Assembly: GCF_001476285.1 (NCBI RefSeq)
Contig: NZ_LDRU01000020.1
Coordinates: 98,429-162,428, forward strand
Direction of reading: 5' to 3'
Length of the DNA: 64,000 bases
DNA from: Microbacterium testaceum
Lineage (GTDB): Bacteria > Actinomycetota > Actinomycetes > Actinomycetales > Microbacteriaceae
Shown here: positions 26,862 to 37,126 of the stretch, in pieces
Numbering within the stretch: position 1 is the stretch's first letter
Layout of the letters: each line of letters begins with the position of its first letter
Program-made: the position numbers and the translations under genes
The notes under the pieces: model-generated
What the model was told of the DNA's origin: nothing
Database searches by the model: none
The model's input: the letters and a program-made list of their open reading frames with translations, nothing else

Positions 26862-28862
26862 GTGACTGATTTTCCCGCCGATGGCTTCGCCCTCTTCCCC
26901 GACCGATCGGTTGTCGCCCTGCGCGTCAACGGCGAGCTGAAAGACCTCGCCACGACCGTCACGGCCGACGACGAGGTGGAGCCCGTCACGATCGACAGCG
27001 CCGACGGCCTGTCGATCCTGCGGCACTCGACGGCGCACGTGCTCGCGCAGGCCGTGCAGCGCGTCAAGCCGCAGGCGAACCTGGGGATCGGCCCGCCCGT
27101 CACCGACGGCTTCTACTACGACTTCCAGGTCGACGAGCCCTTCACCCCGGAAGACCTCAAGGTCATCAAGAAGGAGATGGAGCGGATCGTCCGCGAGAAC
27201 CAGCGGTTCGTCCGCCGTGTCGTCACCGACGACGAGGCCCGTACGGAGCTCGCCGACGAGCCGTTCAAGCTCGAGCTCATCGGGCTCAAGGGCGGGGCTT
27301 CGGCAGGCTCAGCCGGCGACATCGCGGAGGGCGCGAACGTCGAGGTCGGCGCCGGCGAGCTGACGATCTACGACAACGTCACCCGCGACGGCGAGACCGC
27401 GTGGAAAGACCTCTGCCGCGGACCCCACGTGCCCGGCACGCGCCTCATCGGCAACGGGTGGGACCTCACCCGCATCGCAGGCGCCTACTGGCGCGGCAGC
27501 GAGAAGAACCCGCAGTTGCAGCGCATCTACGGCACCGCGTGGCCCACGAAGGACGAACTGCGCGCGTATCAGCACCGCCTCGAGGAGGCCGCGAAGCGCG
27601 ACCACCGCAAGCTCGGCAAGGAGCTCGACCTCTTCTCGTTCCCCGACGAGATCGGACCCGGTCTCTCGGTGTTCCATCCCAAGGGCGGCATCATCCGCTA
27701 CGAGATCGAGCGCTACATGCGCGAGCGCCTGCTCGCCAGCGGGTACGAGGTCGTCAACACCCCGCACATCACCAAGGGCGACCTGTTCATGACGAGCGGG
27801 CACCTGCAGTGGTACGCCGACGGCATGTACCCCCCGATGGTGCTCGACGAGGTGGTGGATGCCGACGGGCACGTGTCGCGCGAGGGCCAGGAGTACTACC
27901 TGAAGCCCATGAACTGCCCGTTCCACAACCTGATCTTCCGCTCGCGCGGGCGCAGCTACCGCGAGCTGCCCCTGCGCCTGAGCGAGTTCGGGTCGGTGTA
28001 CCGCTACGAGAAGAGCGGCACGCTGTCGGGCCTCACCCGTGTGCGCGGCATGACCCAGGACGACACGCACATCTATGTCACCGCCGACCAGGTGAAGGGC
28101 GAACTGACCCACAGCCTCGACTTCGTGCTGCAGACGCTGCGCGACTACGGCCTCAACGACTTCTACCTCGAACTGTCGACGAAGGAGGAGGGCAACCCGA
28201 AGTTCATCGGCGACGACTCCCTCTGGGTCGAGGCCACCGAGACGTTGCGCGAAGTCGCCGAGGCGTCGGGCCTCGAGCTCGTGCCCGATCCGGGTGGGGC
28301 GGCGTTCTACGGCCCGAAGATCTCGGTTCAGGCGCGCGACGCCATCGGCCGCACGTGGCAGATGTCGACCATCCAGCTCGACTTTAACCAGCCCGAGCGC
28401 TTCGAGCTCGAGTACACCGGACCCGACGGCGAGAAGCACCGGCCCGTCATGATCCACCGCGCCCTCTTCGGCTCGGTCGAGCGCTTCTTCGCGATCCTGC
28501 TCGAGCACTACGCCGGCGCGTTCCCCGTGTGGCTCGCGCCCGTGCAGGTCGTTGCCGTGCCGGTCGCCGCCGAGTACGGCGACTACCTGCAGGGCATCGT
28601 CGCCGACCTCAAGACCAAGGGCGTCCGCGCCGAGGCCGACCACAGCGACGACCGCATGCAGAAGAAGATCCGCACGCACACCACGCAGAAGGTGCCGCTC
28701 ATGCTGATCGCCGGCGAGCAGGACCGCTCGAACGGCACGGTCTCGTTCCGGTTCCGTGATGGAACCCAGCTCAACGGCATCCCGGTCGACGAGGCCGTCG
28801 CGCGCATCACCGGCGCCATCGCGGCTCGCACGCTCGTGAACACCGCGGAGGATCTCGCGTGA
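26862..28862 (+). CDS. thrS: Threonine--tRNA ligase
   Basis: The 666-residue class II synthetase charges tRNA-Thr. It has a TGS-like N-terminal region, the editing domain with [13 protein letters not shown], the catalytic [15 protein letters not shown] with a zinc Cys, motif 2 around [27 protein letters not shown], and the C-terminal anticodon-binding domain. The GTG start follows TCAGGAGA. An unusual [10 protein letters not shown] stretch sits between the editing region and the second domain (27294-27320). No T-box leader is seen. It is coupled to the HIT gene by a GTGA overlap. Confidence 0.96.
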   Translation: MTDFPADGFALFPDRSVVALRVNGELKDLATTVTADDEVEPVTIDSADGLSILRHSTAHVLAQAVQRVKPQANLGIGPPVTDGFYYDFQVDEPFTPEDLKVIKKEMERIVRENQRFVRRVVTDDEARTELADEPFKLELIGLKGGASAGSAGDIAEGANVEVGAGELTIYDNVTRDGETAWKDLCRGPHVPGTRLIGNGWDLTRIAGAYWRGSEKNPQLQRIYGTAWPTKDELRAYQHRLEEAAKRDHRKLGKELDLFSFPDEIGPGLSVFHPKGGIIRYEIERYMRERLLASGYEVVNTPHITKGDLFMTSGHLQWYADGMYPPMVLDEVVDADGHVSREGQEYYLKPMNCPFHNLIFRSRGRSYRELPLRLSEFGSVYRYEKSGTLSGLTRVRGMTQDDTHIYVTADQVKGELTHSLDFVLQTLRDYGLNDFYLELSTKEEGNPKFIGDDSLWVEATETLREVAEASGLELVPDPGGAAFYGPKISVQARDAIGRTWQMSTIQLDFNQPERFELEYTGPDGEKHRPVMIHRALFGSVERFFAILLEHYAGAFPVWLAPVQVVAVPVAAEYGDYLQGIVADLKTKGVRAEADHSDDRMQKKIRTHTTQKVPLMLIAGEQDRSNGTVSFRFRDGTQLNGIPVDEAVARITGAIAARTLVNTAEDLA

Positions 28863-29425
28863 CGAGCGATCCGGATGCCGTCGCGGCCGACGAGGCGTCT
28901 CTCGTCGACGCCGCGACGCTTCCGGGAGTGCCGGACGAGTTCCAGCGGCTGTGGACCCCGCACCGCATGGCGTACATCTCGGCGGGTCGCGAGCCGATGG
29001 AGCAGAACTGCCCGTTCTGCGCGGCGCCCGGCAAGTCCGATGAGGACGGCCTGATCGTCGCGCGCGGGAAGACCGCCTACGTGCTGCTCAACCTCTTCCC
29101 GTACAACTCGGGTCATCTGCTGGTGTGCCCGTACCGTCACATCGCCACGTACGACCAGGCGACCGACGAAGAGGTGGCCGAGATCGGCGCGCTGACCCAG
29201 CGCGGGATGCGCGTGCTGCGCGCGGTGTCGCGGTGCGACGGCTTCAACCTCGGCATGAACCAGGGCGCGATCGCGGGGGCCGGTGTCGACGCGCACCTGC
29301 ACCAGCACATCGTGCCGCGGTGGGCCTCGGATGCGAACTTCTTCCCGATCATCGCCAAGACGAAGGCGCTGCCGCAGCTCCTCGGCGACGTCCGCCGGAC
29401 GGTCGCGGACGCCTGGGCCGACTGA
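28859..29425 (+). CDS. HIT domain protein, probable Ap4A phosphorylase
   Basis: The 188-residue protein has the histidine-triad motif [10 protein letters not shown], the N-terminal CPFC pair and the long N-terminal segment seen in actinobacterial Ap4A phosphorylases (the mycobacterial homolog is likewise just after thrS). It would cleave diadenosine tetraphosphate, which aminoacyl-tRNA synthetases make as a by-product; this is inferred from family and context. The GTG start overlaps the thrS stop by four bases. Confidence 0.88.
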   Translation: MTSDPDAVAADEASLVDAATLPGVPDEFQRLWTPHRMAYISAGREPMEQNCPFCAAPGKSDEDGLIVARGKTAYVLLNLFPYNSGHLLVCPYRHIATYDQATDEEVAEIGALTQRGMRVLRAVSRCDGFNLGMNQGAIAGAGVDAHLHQHIVPRWASDANFFPIIAKTKALPQLLGDVRRTVADAWAD

Positions 29426-29449
29426 CCGCACCCTCACCCTGGCGGGCAC

Positions 29450-29467
29450 GCCCGCCCGAGGGCGGGC
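29450..29467 (+). terminator. Terminator candidate after the thrS-HIT operon
   Basis: A 7-bp all-GC stem (29450-29456 with 29461-29467) closes a CGAG loop 25 bases after the HIT stop. Confidence 0.55.
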
Positions 29468-29478
29468 ACCCGCTGACG

Positions 29479-29609
29479 TCTTTTGGCGCTGATGCGCGCT
29501 TCTCGGCGCTCGCCTGGTCCATCTGAGCCAAACGAAGCGACGCCCGCTCGCCTGTTTGCCTCGGATGGTCACCAGCGTCGCGCAGCACCGACGATCTTCG
29601 GCAAACGAA
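29479..29609. repeat. Paired inverted-repeat element, locus A
   Basis: Two adjacent units of about 60 bp fill the convergent gap between the HIT and pdxY genes. Unit 2 (29551-29609) has a left end GTTTGCC and a right end GGCAAACGAA. Unit 1 (29479-29537) is more degenerate (TTTTGGC and GCCAAACGAA). The right end of unit 2 matches 21 of 22 bases in the element at 47997-48055. No coding potential is seen. Confidence 0.65.
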
Positions 29610-29631
29610 TCCCGGCGGCGAACGCGCGACC

Positions 29632-30486
29632 TCAGCGCACCTGGCGCACCGAGAACTGCAGGCGCGGGTGGGCGTAGGCCTCCTGCGACTCGATGAGACG
29701 CAGCTCGCGCGAACCCGACTCGTACGTGTTCGTCAGCAGATCGAAGACGCTGGATGCCGTACGCGCCAGCGCATCGGCCGCGTCGCCGCCGCTGCGACGG
29801 TAGTGCGCCGTGAACAGCGCCGCGGTCACGTCGCCGGATCCGTTGGCCTTCATCGGGATGAGCGGGGTCTGCACGATCCAGGCGCCGTTGTCGTCGACGA
29901 CCATCATCTCGATCGTGTCGGCCTCGCGGTCCGGACGCTCGACGCTCGTCACGAGGATCGTCCGCGGCCCGCGGGCGCGCAGCGCATCGGCGGACTCGAG
30001 GGTCGAGTCGATGCTGCCCGGCTCCGTGCCGGTGAGGAAGCCGAGCTCGAACTGGTTCGGGGTGAGGATGTCGGCGACGGGGACGACGCGCTCACGCAGG
30101 AGCTCGGGGATCGCGGGGGCCACGAAGCATCCCGACTTGGCGTTGCCCATGACCGGGTCGCAGGCGTAGACGGCATCCGGATTCGCCTTCTTCACCCGCG
30201 CGACGGTGTCGATGATGACGTCGGCGATGCCCTCGCCGCCCTGGTAGCCCGAGAGCACGACGTCGATCTCGGGGAAGATCCCGCGCTCTTCGATGCCGGT
30301 GATGACCGCGGCGACGTCGTCGGGGGAGATGAGCGGACCGCGCCATGCCCCGTACCCGGTGTGGTTCGAGAAGTTGACCGTGTAGACGGGGAGAACCTCG
30401 ACGCCGATGCGCTGGAGGGGGAACACCGCGGCGGAGTTGCCGACATGCCCGTACGCGACGGCGGACTGGATCGAGAGAACCTTCAT
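29632..30486 (-). CDS. pdxY: Pyridoxal kinase
   Basis: The 284-residue ribokinase-fold enzyme phosphorylates pyridoxal in B6 salvage. Motifs are the N-terminal VLSIQSAVAYGHVGNSAAVFPLQ, NHTGYGAW, VLSGYQGG, CDPVMG, LTPNQFELGFLTG and the catalytic KANGSGDVTAALF near the C-terminus. Its ATG overlaps the pdxR stop by four bases, so regulator and kinase are co-translated. It runs toward the paired repeat element. Confidence 0.93.
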   Translation of the reverse strand: MKVLSIQSAVAYGHVGNSAAVFPLQRIGVEVLPVYTVNFSNHTGYGAWRGPLISPDDVAAVITGIEERGIFPEIDVVLSGYQGGEGIADVIIDTVARVKKANPDAVYACDPVMGNAKSGCFVAPAIPELLRERVVPVADILTPNQFELGFLTGTEPGSIDSTLESADALRARGPRTILVTSVERPDREADTIEMMVVDDNGAWIVQTPLIPMKANGSGDVTAALFTAHYRRSGGDAADALARTASSVFDLLTNTYESGSRELRLIESQEAYAHPRLQFSVRQVR

Positions 30487-31823
30487 GCGTCGATCCTTCC
30501 ACCTCGAGCGGCCGGTCGACGCGTTCCCGCGGCGGCGGCGATGTCATCGGCCAGTGTCCGCGCCGCGGTGTCGTCGAGGTCGTGCACGGTCAGCCGGAGG
30601 AACGACCCGGACGTACCGGAGGAGAGGAAGAACGGATCCCCCTCTCGAACGAGCCAGCCTCGGCGCATGAGGTCGTTGCGCACCGTCGCCGCGGGAACGG
30701 GGAGGGGCACCCAGAGATTGAGGCCGTCGCCCGGGGCGACCGGCAGTCCGCGTTCGCTCAGCGCGCGGGCGAACGCCGCATTGCGGTCGGCGTAGTGGAC
30801 CGCGGCGCGCTCGATGTCGGCTCGGACGGCGTCGTCGGTGACGAGCGCGTGCGTCATGCGCTGGAGGATGTGGCTCACCCACGTCGTCCCGGGCGTGAGC
30901 CGCACGGCGAGTCCGTCGGCGGTGTCGGGATCGGATGCCGTGACGGCGAGGCACGTGTCCGGTCCGAGGAACTTCGACATCGAGCGGATGCGCGCCCACC
31001 GGCGCTGCCCTGACCCGATGACGGAGTGGAGCGGCGCGCGGGAGAGCAGCGAGAAATGATCGTCCTCGATGACGAGGACGTACGGATGTGCCGCCAGCAC
31101 GTCGCGGAGGGCCGCGGCGCGCTCGGCGCTGAGGCTCGCTCCGGTCGGGTTGTGGGCGCGAGGCGTCACGATCACGGCTCTCACGCCGGCGTCGAGCGCC
31201 GCACGGAGTCCCTCGACGGTCATCCCGTCGGTATCCACCTCCACCGGGATCGCGCGATACCCTCCCGTCCGCACCGTGTGCAGCGCGGAGAGGAAGCACG
31301 GGTCTTCGAGAGCCACCGCATCGTCTCGCTGCAGCGCTTGTGCAAGGAGCCGCTCGATCGCGTCGCTCGCGCCGCTGGTGACCGTGATGCGCAGATCGTC
31401 GTGGGCGAGCTGGTCCGCCATCCAGTCGCGCGCCCAGGCCTCGAGCCCCGGGTCGATGACCGGTTCGCCGTACAGCACGGGACGGGTCGAGCGGACGAGG
31501 GCGCTCGTGGGGTCGGGGATGAGCGCCGGGTCGGGGTTGCCGGTCCCGACGTCGCGCAGCACCGTGTCCGGCGCGTATCCCTCCTGCGCCACGGTCGTGC
31601 GGTCGGCCACGCGTGTGCCCCCGCGCCCGCGCGCCTCGACGAGGCCGGCCTGCGCGAGCTGCCGGTACGCCGCGACGACAGTGTTGCGGTTGACGCCGAG
31701 GTCGGCCGCGACGGTCCGGACCGACGGCAGGAGCGTTCCTGGCGCGAGTTCTCCGCGTTCGATGCGCTCACGCAGATCCGTGGCGATCTCGGATGCCGAC
31801 CGGCCGGTGATGTCGATGGTCAT
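30483..31823 (-). CDS. pdxR: MocR-type PLP-dependent transcriptional regulator PdxR
   Basis: The 446-residue protein fuses an N-terminal GntR winged helix ([48 protein letters not shown]) to a fold-type I aminotransferase-like domain. That domain has [26 protein letters not shown] and the PLP-binding Lys in [10 protein letters not shown]. MocR proteins of the PdxR kind sense PLP and activate pdxST. It is divergent from pdxS with a clear repeated operator between them, and it is coupled to pdxY. Confidence 0.9.
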   Translation of the reverse strand: MTIDITGRSASEIATDLRERIERGELAPGTLLPSVRTVAADLGVNRNTVVAAYRQLAQAGLVEARGRGGTRVADRTTVAQEGYAPDTVLRDVGTGNPDPALIPDPTSALVRSTRPVLYGEPVIDPGLEAWARDWMADQLAHDDLRITVTSGASDAIERLLAQALQRDDAVALEDPCFLSALHTVRTGGYRAIPVEVDTDGMTVEGLRAALDAGVRAVIVTPRAHNPTGASLSAERAAALRDVLAAHPYVLVIEDDHFSLLSRAPLHSVIGSGQRRWARIRSMSKFLGPDTCLAVTASDPDTADGLAVRLTPGTTWVSHILQRMTHALVTDDAVRADIERAAVHYADRNAAFARALSERGLPVAPGDGLNLWVPLPVPAATVRNDLMRRGWLVREGDPFFLSSGTSGSFLRLTVHDLDDTAARTLADDIAAAAGTRRPAARGGRIDA

Positions 31824-31850
31824 GTGCCCCCTCGGTCGTGAACCACCCTA

Positions 31851-31887
31851 TGGCCTGAGCCATGCTACGTTTTGGCCTAAGCCAAAA
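31851..31887. promoter_or_regulatory. PdxR operator: two direct repeats between pdxR and pdxS
   Basis: TGGCCTGAGCCA (31851-31862) and TGGCCTAAGCCA (31873-31884) are direct repeats, 11 of 12 bases identical, spaced 22 bp start to start, about two helical turns. The second lies in a larger palindrome (31870-31887). MocR regulators typically bind such spaced direct repeats. Confidence 0.7.
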
Positions 31888-31941
31888 GAAGCGCGACCCG
31901 ACGCGCCGCACATCGCGCCCCGAGCGCGGAACGGAGTGGAT

Positions 31942-32815
<874 letters not shown>

Positions 32816-32826
<11 letters not shown>

Positions 32827-33436
32827 CAGCCTCCGGGTCGGCGTCCTCGCTCTGCAGGGCGACGTGCGCGAGCACCTCGCCGTGCTGACGGCCCTCGGCG
32901 CCGACGCGCGACCCGTGCGTCGGCCCGAGGAGCTCGCCGCCGTGGAGGGCCTCGTGCTCCCCGGCGGCGAGTCGAGCGTCATCGACAAGCTCGCGCGCGC
33001 GTTCGGGCTCTTCGACCCGATCCGCGCGGCGATCGCGGACGGGATGCCGATGTACGGCACGTGCGCCGGACTCATCCTGCTCGCCGACCGCATCGACGGC
33101 GCGATCACGGGCCAGCAGACGTTCGGCGGCCTCGACGTTCGCGTGCAGCGCAACGCCTTCGGCTCCCAGACGCAGTCGTTCGAGACCGACCTCGCGGTGC
33201 CCGCCCTCGGCGACCCGCCGGTCCATGCCGTGTTCATCCGGGCGCCCGCGGTCGTCGAGTGGGGTCCGGATGCCGAGCCCCTGGCATCCCTTCCCGACGG
33301 ACGGGTCGTGGCGGTCGAGCAGGGGCGACTGCTCGGCACGGCGTTCCATCCCGAATCCACCGGCGAGACGCGCTTCCACGAGCGCTTCCTCGTGCATGTC
33401 CGCGAGCGACGCGGGGCGGGCGCACCCGCGTTCTAG
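32816..33436 (+). CDS. pdxT: Pyridoxal 5'-phosphate synthase glutaminase subunit PdxT
   Basis: The 206-residue class I glutaminase feeds ammonia to PdxS. The triad is visible as Cys83 in [11 protein letters not shown] and the C-terminal FHPE His/Glu pair; [12 protein letters not shown] is the oxyanion region. The GTG at 32816 lies within the last codons of pdxS. Its own stop codon overlaps the TAGACT -10 element of yebC. Confidence 0.94.
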
Positions 33437-33446
33437 ACTGGAACCT

Positions 33447-34205
33447 ATGTCCGGACACTCCAAATGGGCCACGACCAAGCACAAGAAGGCGGTCGTCGAT
33501 GCCCGCCGCGCCAAGTCGTGGGCCAAGCTCATCAAGAACATCGAGGTCGCGGCCAAGCTCGGCGGCGCCGACCTGCAGGGCAACCCGACCCTCTTCGACG
33601 CCGTCCTGAAGGCCAAGAAGACCTCGGTCCCCAAAGACAACATCGACCGCGCGATCAAGCGCGGTGCGGGAATCGGCGGCGAGGCTGTCGAGTACACCTC
33701 GATCATGTACGAGGGCTACGGCCCCAACGGCGTCGCGTTCCTCATCGAGTGTCTGACCGACAACAAGAACCGCGCGGCGGCCGAGGTGCGCACCGCGCTC
33801 AGCCGCAACGGCGGCACGCTGGCCGACCCGGGCAGCGTCGCGTACAACTTCAGCCGCAAGGGCGTCATCGTCGTCCCGTCCGAGGGCACGACCGAAGACG
33901 ACGTGATGCTCGCGACCCTCGAGGCCGGTGCCGAGGAGATCGAGCCGCACGGTGACGGCTTCGGCATCATCACCGAGGCGAGCGACCTCGTGACGGTGCG
34001 TTCCGCTCTGCAGGAGGCCGGCATCGAGTACGACTCGGCCGACGTCGAGTTCGTCCCCTCGTTGAAGATCGAGGTCGACGCCGACACCGCCCGCAAGGTG
34101 TTCCGTCTGATCGACGCACTCGAAGACAGCGACGACGTGCAGAACGTCTACACGAACTTCGACCTCACCCCCGAGGTGCAGGCCGAACTCGAGAACGACG
34201 AGTAA
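33447..34205 (+). CDS. yebC: YebC/PmpR family protein
   Basis: The 252-residue protein opens [23 protein letters not shown] and has the family core [27 protein letters not shown] and [16 protein letters not shown]. YebC proteins have been described as transcriptional regulators and more recently as ribosome-associated factors relieving pauses. TAGACT at 33434-33439 lies seven bases before the ATG, indicating a leaderless start of a yebC-ruvCAB unit. Confidence 0.94.
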   Translation: MSGHSKWATTKHKKAVVDARRAKSWAKLIKNIEVAAKLGGADLQGNPTLFDAVLKAKKTSVPKDNIDRAIKRGAGIGGEAVEYTSIMYEGYGPNGVAFLIECLTDNKNRAAAEVRTALSRNGGTLADPGSVAYNFSRKGVIVVPSEGTTEDDVMLATLEAGAEEIEPHGDGFGIITEASDLVTVRSALQEAGIEYDSADVEFVPSLKIEVDADTARKVFRLIDALEDSDDVQNVYTNFDLTPEVQAELENDE

Positions 34206-34253
34206 GGGCGCGCCCTGACCTCGAGCACGGCCCCTGCGCTTAGCGTGGGGGCC

Positions 34254-34856
34254 GTGTCTCGTTCCCTCCGCGTCCTCGGTATCGATCCCGGCCTGACCCG
34301 CTGCGGGATCGGCGTCGTGGACGTGTCGCCGAACCGGACGGCCTCACTCGTGCACGTCGGGGTCGTGAGGTCGTCGACGACCGATCCGATCGAGAAGCGT
34401 CTCGCGACGATCGCCGCCGGCATCCGCGAGATCCTCTCCGCGCACGACCCGCACGTGGTCGCCGTCGAGCGCGTCTTCGCGCAGAACAACCGCCACTCGG
34501 TGATGGGCACCGCCCAGGCCAGCGGTATCGCCCTCCTTCTGGCGGCGGAGCACGGCATCCCGGCCGCCACCCACACGCCGAGCGAGGTCAAGGCGGCGAT
34601 CACCGGTTACGGCTCGGCCGACAAGCTGCAGGTGCAGACGATGGTCGCGCGCGTCCTCCGCCTCGACGCGCTGCCGCAGCCCGCGGACGCGGCTGACGCC
34701 CTCGCGATCGCTCTCTGCCACGCATGGCGCGGGGGTCCCGCCACCGCGACGGGGGAGACGACGCTCACGCCCGCCCAGCGAGCGTGGCGGGATGCCGAGA
34801 AGCGGCGTTCTCCCCAGCCTCGTGTCGCTCGAACACATGTACGAAGCGATGCGTAA
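34254..34856 (+). CDS. ruvC: Crossover junction endodeoxyribonuclease RuvC
   Basis: RuvC resolves Holliday junctions. The 200-residue product has the RNase H-like acidic residues in LGIDPGLTRCG, VVAVERVFAQNN and PADAADALAIALCHA. I chose the GTG at 34254, seven bases after TAGCGT (34241-34246), over the GTG at 34245; the resulting protein starts close to the first beta strand. It is followed by ruvA after nine bases. Confidence 0.95.
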   Translation: MSRSLRVLGIDPGLTRCGIGVVDVSPNRTASLVHVGVVRSSTTDPIEKRLATIAAGIREILSAHDPHVVAVERVFAQNNRHSVMGTAQASGIALLLAAEHGIPAATHTPSEVKAAITGYGSADKLQVQTMVARVLRLDALPQPADAADALAIALCHAWRGGPATATGETTLTPAQRAWRDAEKRRSPQPRVARTHVRSDA

Positions 34857-34865
34857 GCTGAAGGC

Positions 34866-35486
34866 ATGATCTCTTCGCTCCACGGCACGGCGGCCCACGT
34901 CGCCGACGACTCCCTCGTCATCGTGGTGGGCGGCGTGGGCTTCTCGGTGGCCGTCACCTCGCAGTACGCGCGCACCGTGCACGTCGGAGACGACGTCCAT
35001 GTGCACACGAACCTGATCGTGCGCGAAGACGCCCTCTCGCTGTACGGCTTCGAGAGCCGCGAAGAGCTCACGGTCTTCACGCAGCTGATCAGCGTCACCG
35101 GCGTCGGGCCGAAGTCCGCCCTCGGCGTGCTGTCGTCGCTGACGGTTCCGCAGATCGCGCAGGCGGTCGCCGACGACGACGATGCCCCCTTCCGACGCGT
35201 CTCGGGCATCGGACCGAAGACCGCGAAGCTGATCGTGGTCCAGCTCGCCGGCAAGCTCGCCGTCGTCCCCGCGGCCGCCCCCGCAGCCGTCGCCGCGCAC
35301 GGGCACGTGCCCCTGCAGGTCACTCAGGCCCTCGTGGGTCTCGGCTGGACGGAGCGCACAGCCGCCGAAGCCGTGGCATCCGTGGCCGAGGGCGCCTCCG
35401 AGAGCGACCGCTCCTCGGTGCAGGCGCTCCTGCGCCTCACGCTCGCGCTCCTCGGTCCCGCGCGCAAGGAGACCGTGGGTGGCTGA
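34866..35486 (+). CDS. ruvA: Holliday junction branch migration protein RuvA
   Basis: The 206-residue DNA-binding subunit recognises the four-way junction and recruits RuvB. It opens [12 protein letters not shown] (OB fold), has two helix-hairpin-helix motifs ([15 protein letters not shown] and [13 protein letters not shown]), and a C-terminal RuvB-contact domain ([19 protein letters not shown]). A TAAGCT element six bases before the ATG could start a leaderless message. It overlaps ruvB by eight bases. Confidence 0.96.
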   Translation: MISSLHGTAAHVADDSLVIVVGGVGFSVAVTSQYARTVHVGDDVHVHTNLIVREDALSLYGFESREELTVFTQLISVTGVGPKSALGVLSSLTVPQIAQAVADDDDAPFRRVSGIGPKTAKLIVVQLAGKLAVVPAAAPAAVAAHGHVPLQVTQALVGLGWTERTAAEAVASVAEGASESDRSSVQALLRLTLALLGPARKETVGG

Positions 35487-36522
35487 CGTCCGCGACGCCG
35501 GAACCCCCGACGACGAGACCGAGCTCGCGATCGAGGGGGCGCTGCGCCCGACCTCGCTCGCCGAGTTCGTCGGGCAGCAGAAGGTGCGCGGGCAGCTCCA
35601 GCTGTTGCTCGACGCGGCGCGCATCCAGCAGCGCTCACCCGACCACATCCTGCTCTCGGGCCCGCCGGGGCTCGGCAAGACCACGCTGGCGATGATCGTC
35701 GCGCACGAGAGCGGGCGACCGCTGCGCCTCTCGAGCGGACCGGCGATCCAACACGCGGGGGATCTCGCCGCATTGCTCTCATCGCTCACCCCGGGTGAGG
35801 TGCTGTTCATCGACGAGATCCACCGCATGGCGCGGTCGGCCGAAGAGATGCTCTACCTCGCGATGGAGGACTTCCGCATCGACATCATGGTCGGCAAGGG
35901 GGCCGGGGCGACGAGCATTCCCCTCGACCTCTCGCCGTTCACCCTCGTCGGGGCGACGACTCGCGCGGGACTCCTGCCCAATCCGCTGCGCGACCGCTTC
36001 GGCTTCACGGCGCACCTCGAGTACTACGAGCCCGAAGAGCTGGAGCAGGTCGTCTCGCGATCGGCATCCATGCTCGACGTCGGGCTCCCCGGCACGGCGC
36101 GGTCCGAGATCGCCCGACGCTCGCGAGGCACGCCGCGCATCGCGAACCGCCTGCTGCGGCGCGTGCGCGACTATCTCGTCGTCCACGGGCCCTCGGCCGG
36201 CACCGACGACGGACACGCCGACGTGCGTACCGTCGGCGCCGCTCTCGACCTCTACGACGTCGACGCCATCGGGCTCGACCGCCTCGACCGCGCCGTTCTC
36301 GATGCGCTCGTCCGACGCTTCCGCGGCGGCCCCGTGGGCCTCAGCACCCTCGCCGTCGCGGTCGGCGAAGAACCCGAGACGATCGAATCGGTGGTGGAGC
36401 CCTACCTCGTGAGGATCGGCTTCATGGGTCGCACGCCCCGAGGGCGCGTCGCCACCCCCGAGGCGTACGACCACCTCGGCGCTCCCCACCCTGACGGCCT
36501 GCTCCGGTTCAGCCAGGGGTGA
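35479..36522 (+). CDS. ruvB: Holliday junction branch migration ATPase RuvB
   Basis: The 347-residue AAA+ motor has Walker [11 protein letters not shown] (about 60-69), Walker [10 protein letters not shown], the [10 protein letters not shown] sensor region, the arginine-finger segment [15 protein letters not shown], and a C-terminal winged helix ending [12 protein letters not shown]. The GTG start overlaps the end of ruvA, so both subunits are coupled. Confidence 0.97.
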   Translation: MADVRDAGTPDDETELAIEGALRPTSLAEFVGQQKVRGQLQLLLDAARIQQRSPDHILLSGPPGLGKTTLAMIVAHESGRPLRLSSGPAIQHAGDLAALLSSLTPGEVLFIDEIHRMARSAEEMLYLAMEDFRIDIMVGKGAGATSIPLDLSPFTLVGATTRAGLLPNPLRDRFGFTAHLEYYEPEELEQVVSRSASMLDVGLPGTARSEIARRSRGTPRIANRLLRRVRDYLVVHGPSAGTDDGHADVRTVGAALDLYDVDAIGLDRLDRAVLDALVRRFRGGPVGLSTLAVAVGEEPETIESVVEPYLVRIGFMGRTPRGRVATPEAYDHLGAPHPDGLLRFSQG

Positions 36523-36616
36523 TGACCTATACTCGGCGAGGGATTCCCCGACCCCCGCTTGACTTACGCTAGGCAGTGCCGCACGGCGCGCCTGACTCGA
36601 AAGGTGCACCGCCTCC

Positions 36617-37078
36617 ATGGATTTCGCGACCTTCTTCGGCCAGTACGGCCTCATCATTCTGCTGATCGGCCTGCTGATCTTCATGTTCTGGAGCTCGCGC
36701 CGCCGCATGCAGAAGCAGAAGCTCGAGCTGGAAGAGAAGGCGCGTCAGACGGTCCCCGGCGCAGAGGTCCTGCTTCAGGGCGGGCTGTACGGCACAATCG
36801 TCGAGTACGACGCTGAAGACCTCGACAAGCCGGCTCACGTCGAGATCGCTCCCGGCGTCGTCATCAAGGTGCACAGCCAGGCCGTCCTCCGCATCGTCGA
36901 CCCGACCTCGGGCACCGTCACCGAAGACGAGTTCATCGAGGCGGAAGAGACCGAGGCCGAGTACATCGCGGGCGTCGCCGACGGCGACATCACCTCGATC
37001 AGCGACGACCACCGCGCCGCACGTCAGGCCGCCGAGGCCGACGCCGACCGCACCGACAAGGACCGTCCGCAGGCCTGA
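36617..37078 (+). CDS. yajC: Preprotein translocase subunit YajC
   Basis: The 153-residue protein has one N-terminal transmembrane helix (YGLIILLIGLLIFMFWSSRRR), a coiled basic stretch and the YajC domain (VPGAEVLLQGGLYGTIVEYDAED, VEIAPGVVIKVHSQAVLRIV). A long acidic tail follows, as in actinobacteria. It associates with SecDF at the Sec translocon. A TATACT -10 at 36527-36532 lies in the gap after ruvB, giving its own promoter. secD follows after 48 bp. Confidence 0.93.
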   Translation: MDFATFFGQYGLIILLIGLLIFMFWSSRRRMQKQKLELEEKARQTVPGAEVLLQGGLYGTIVEYDAEDLDKPAHVEIAPGVVIKVHSQAVLRIVDPTSGTVTEDEFIEAEETEAEYIAGVADGDITSISDDHRAARQAAEADADRTDKDRPQA

Positions 37079-37126
37079 CGCCTCGACCGTTCGTTCTTCC
37101 GTTCCGCCGCATAGAAAGCCGACTCC

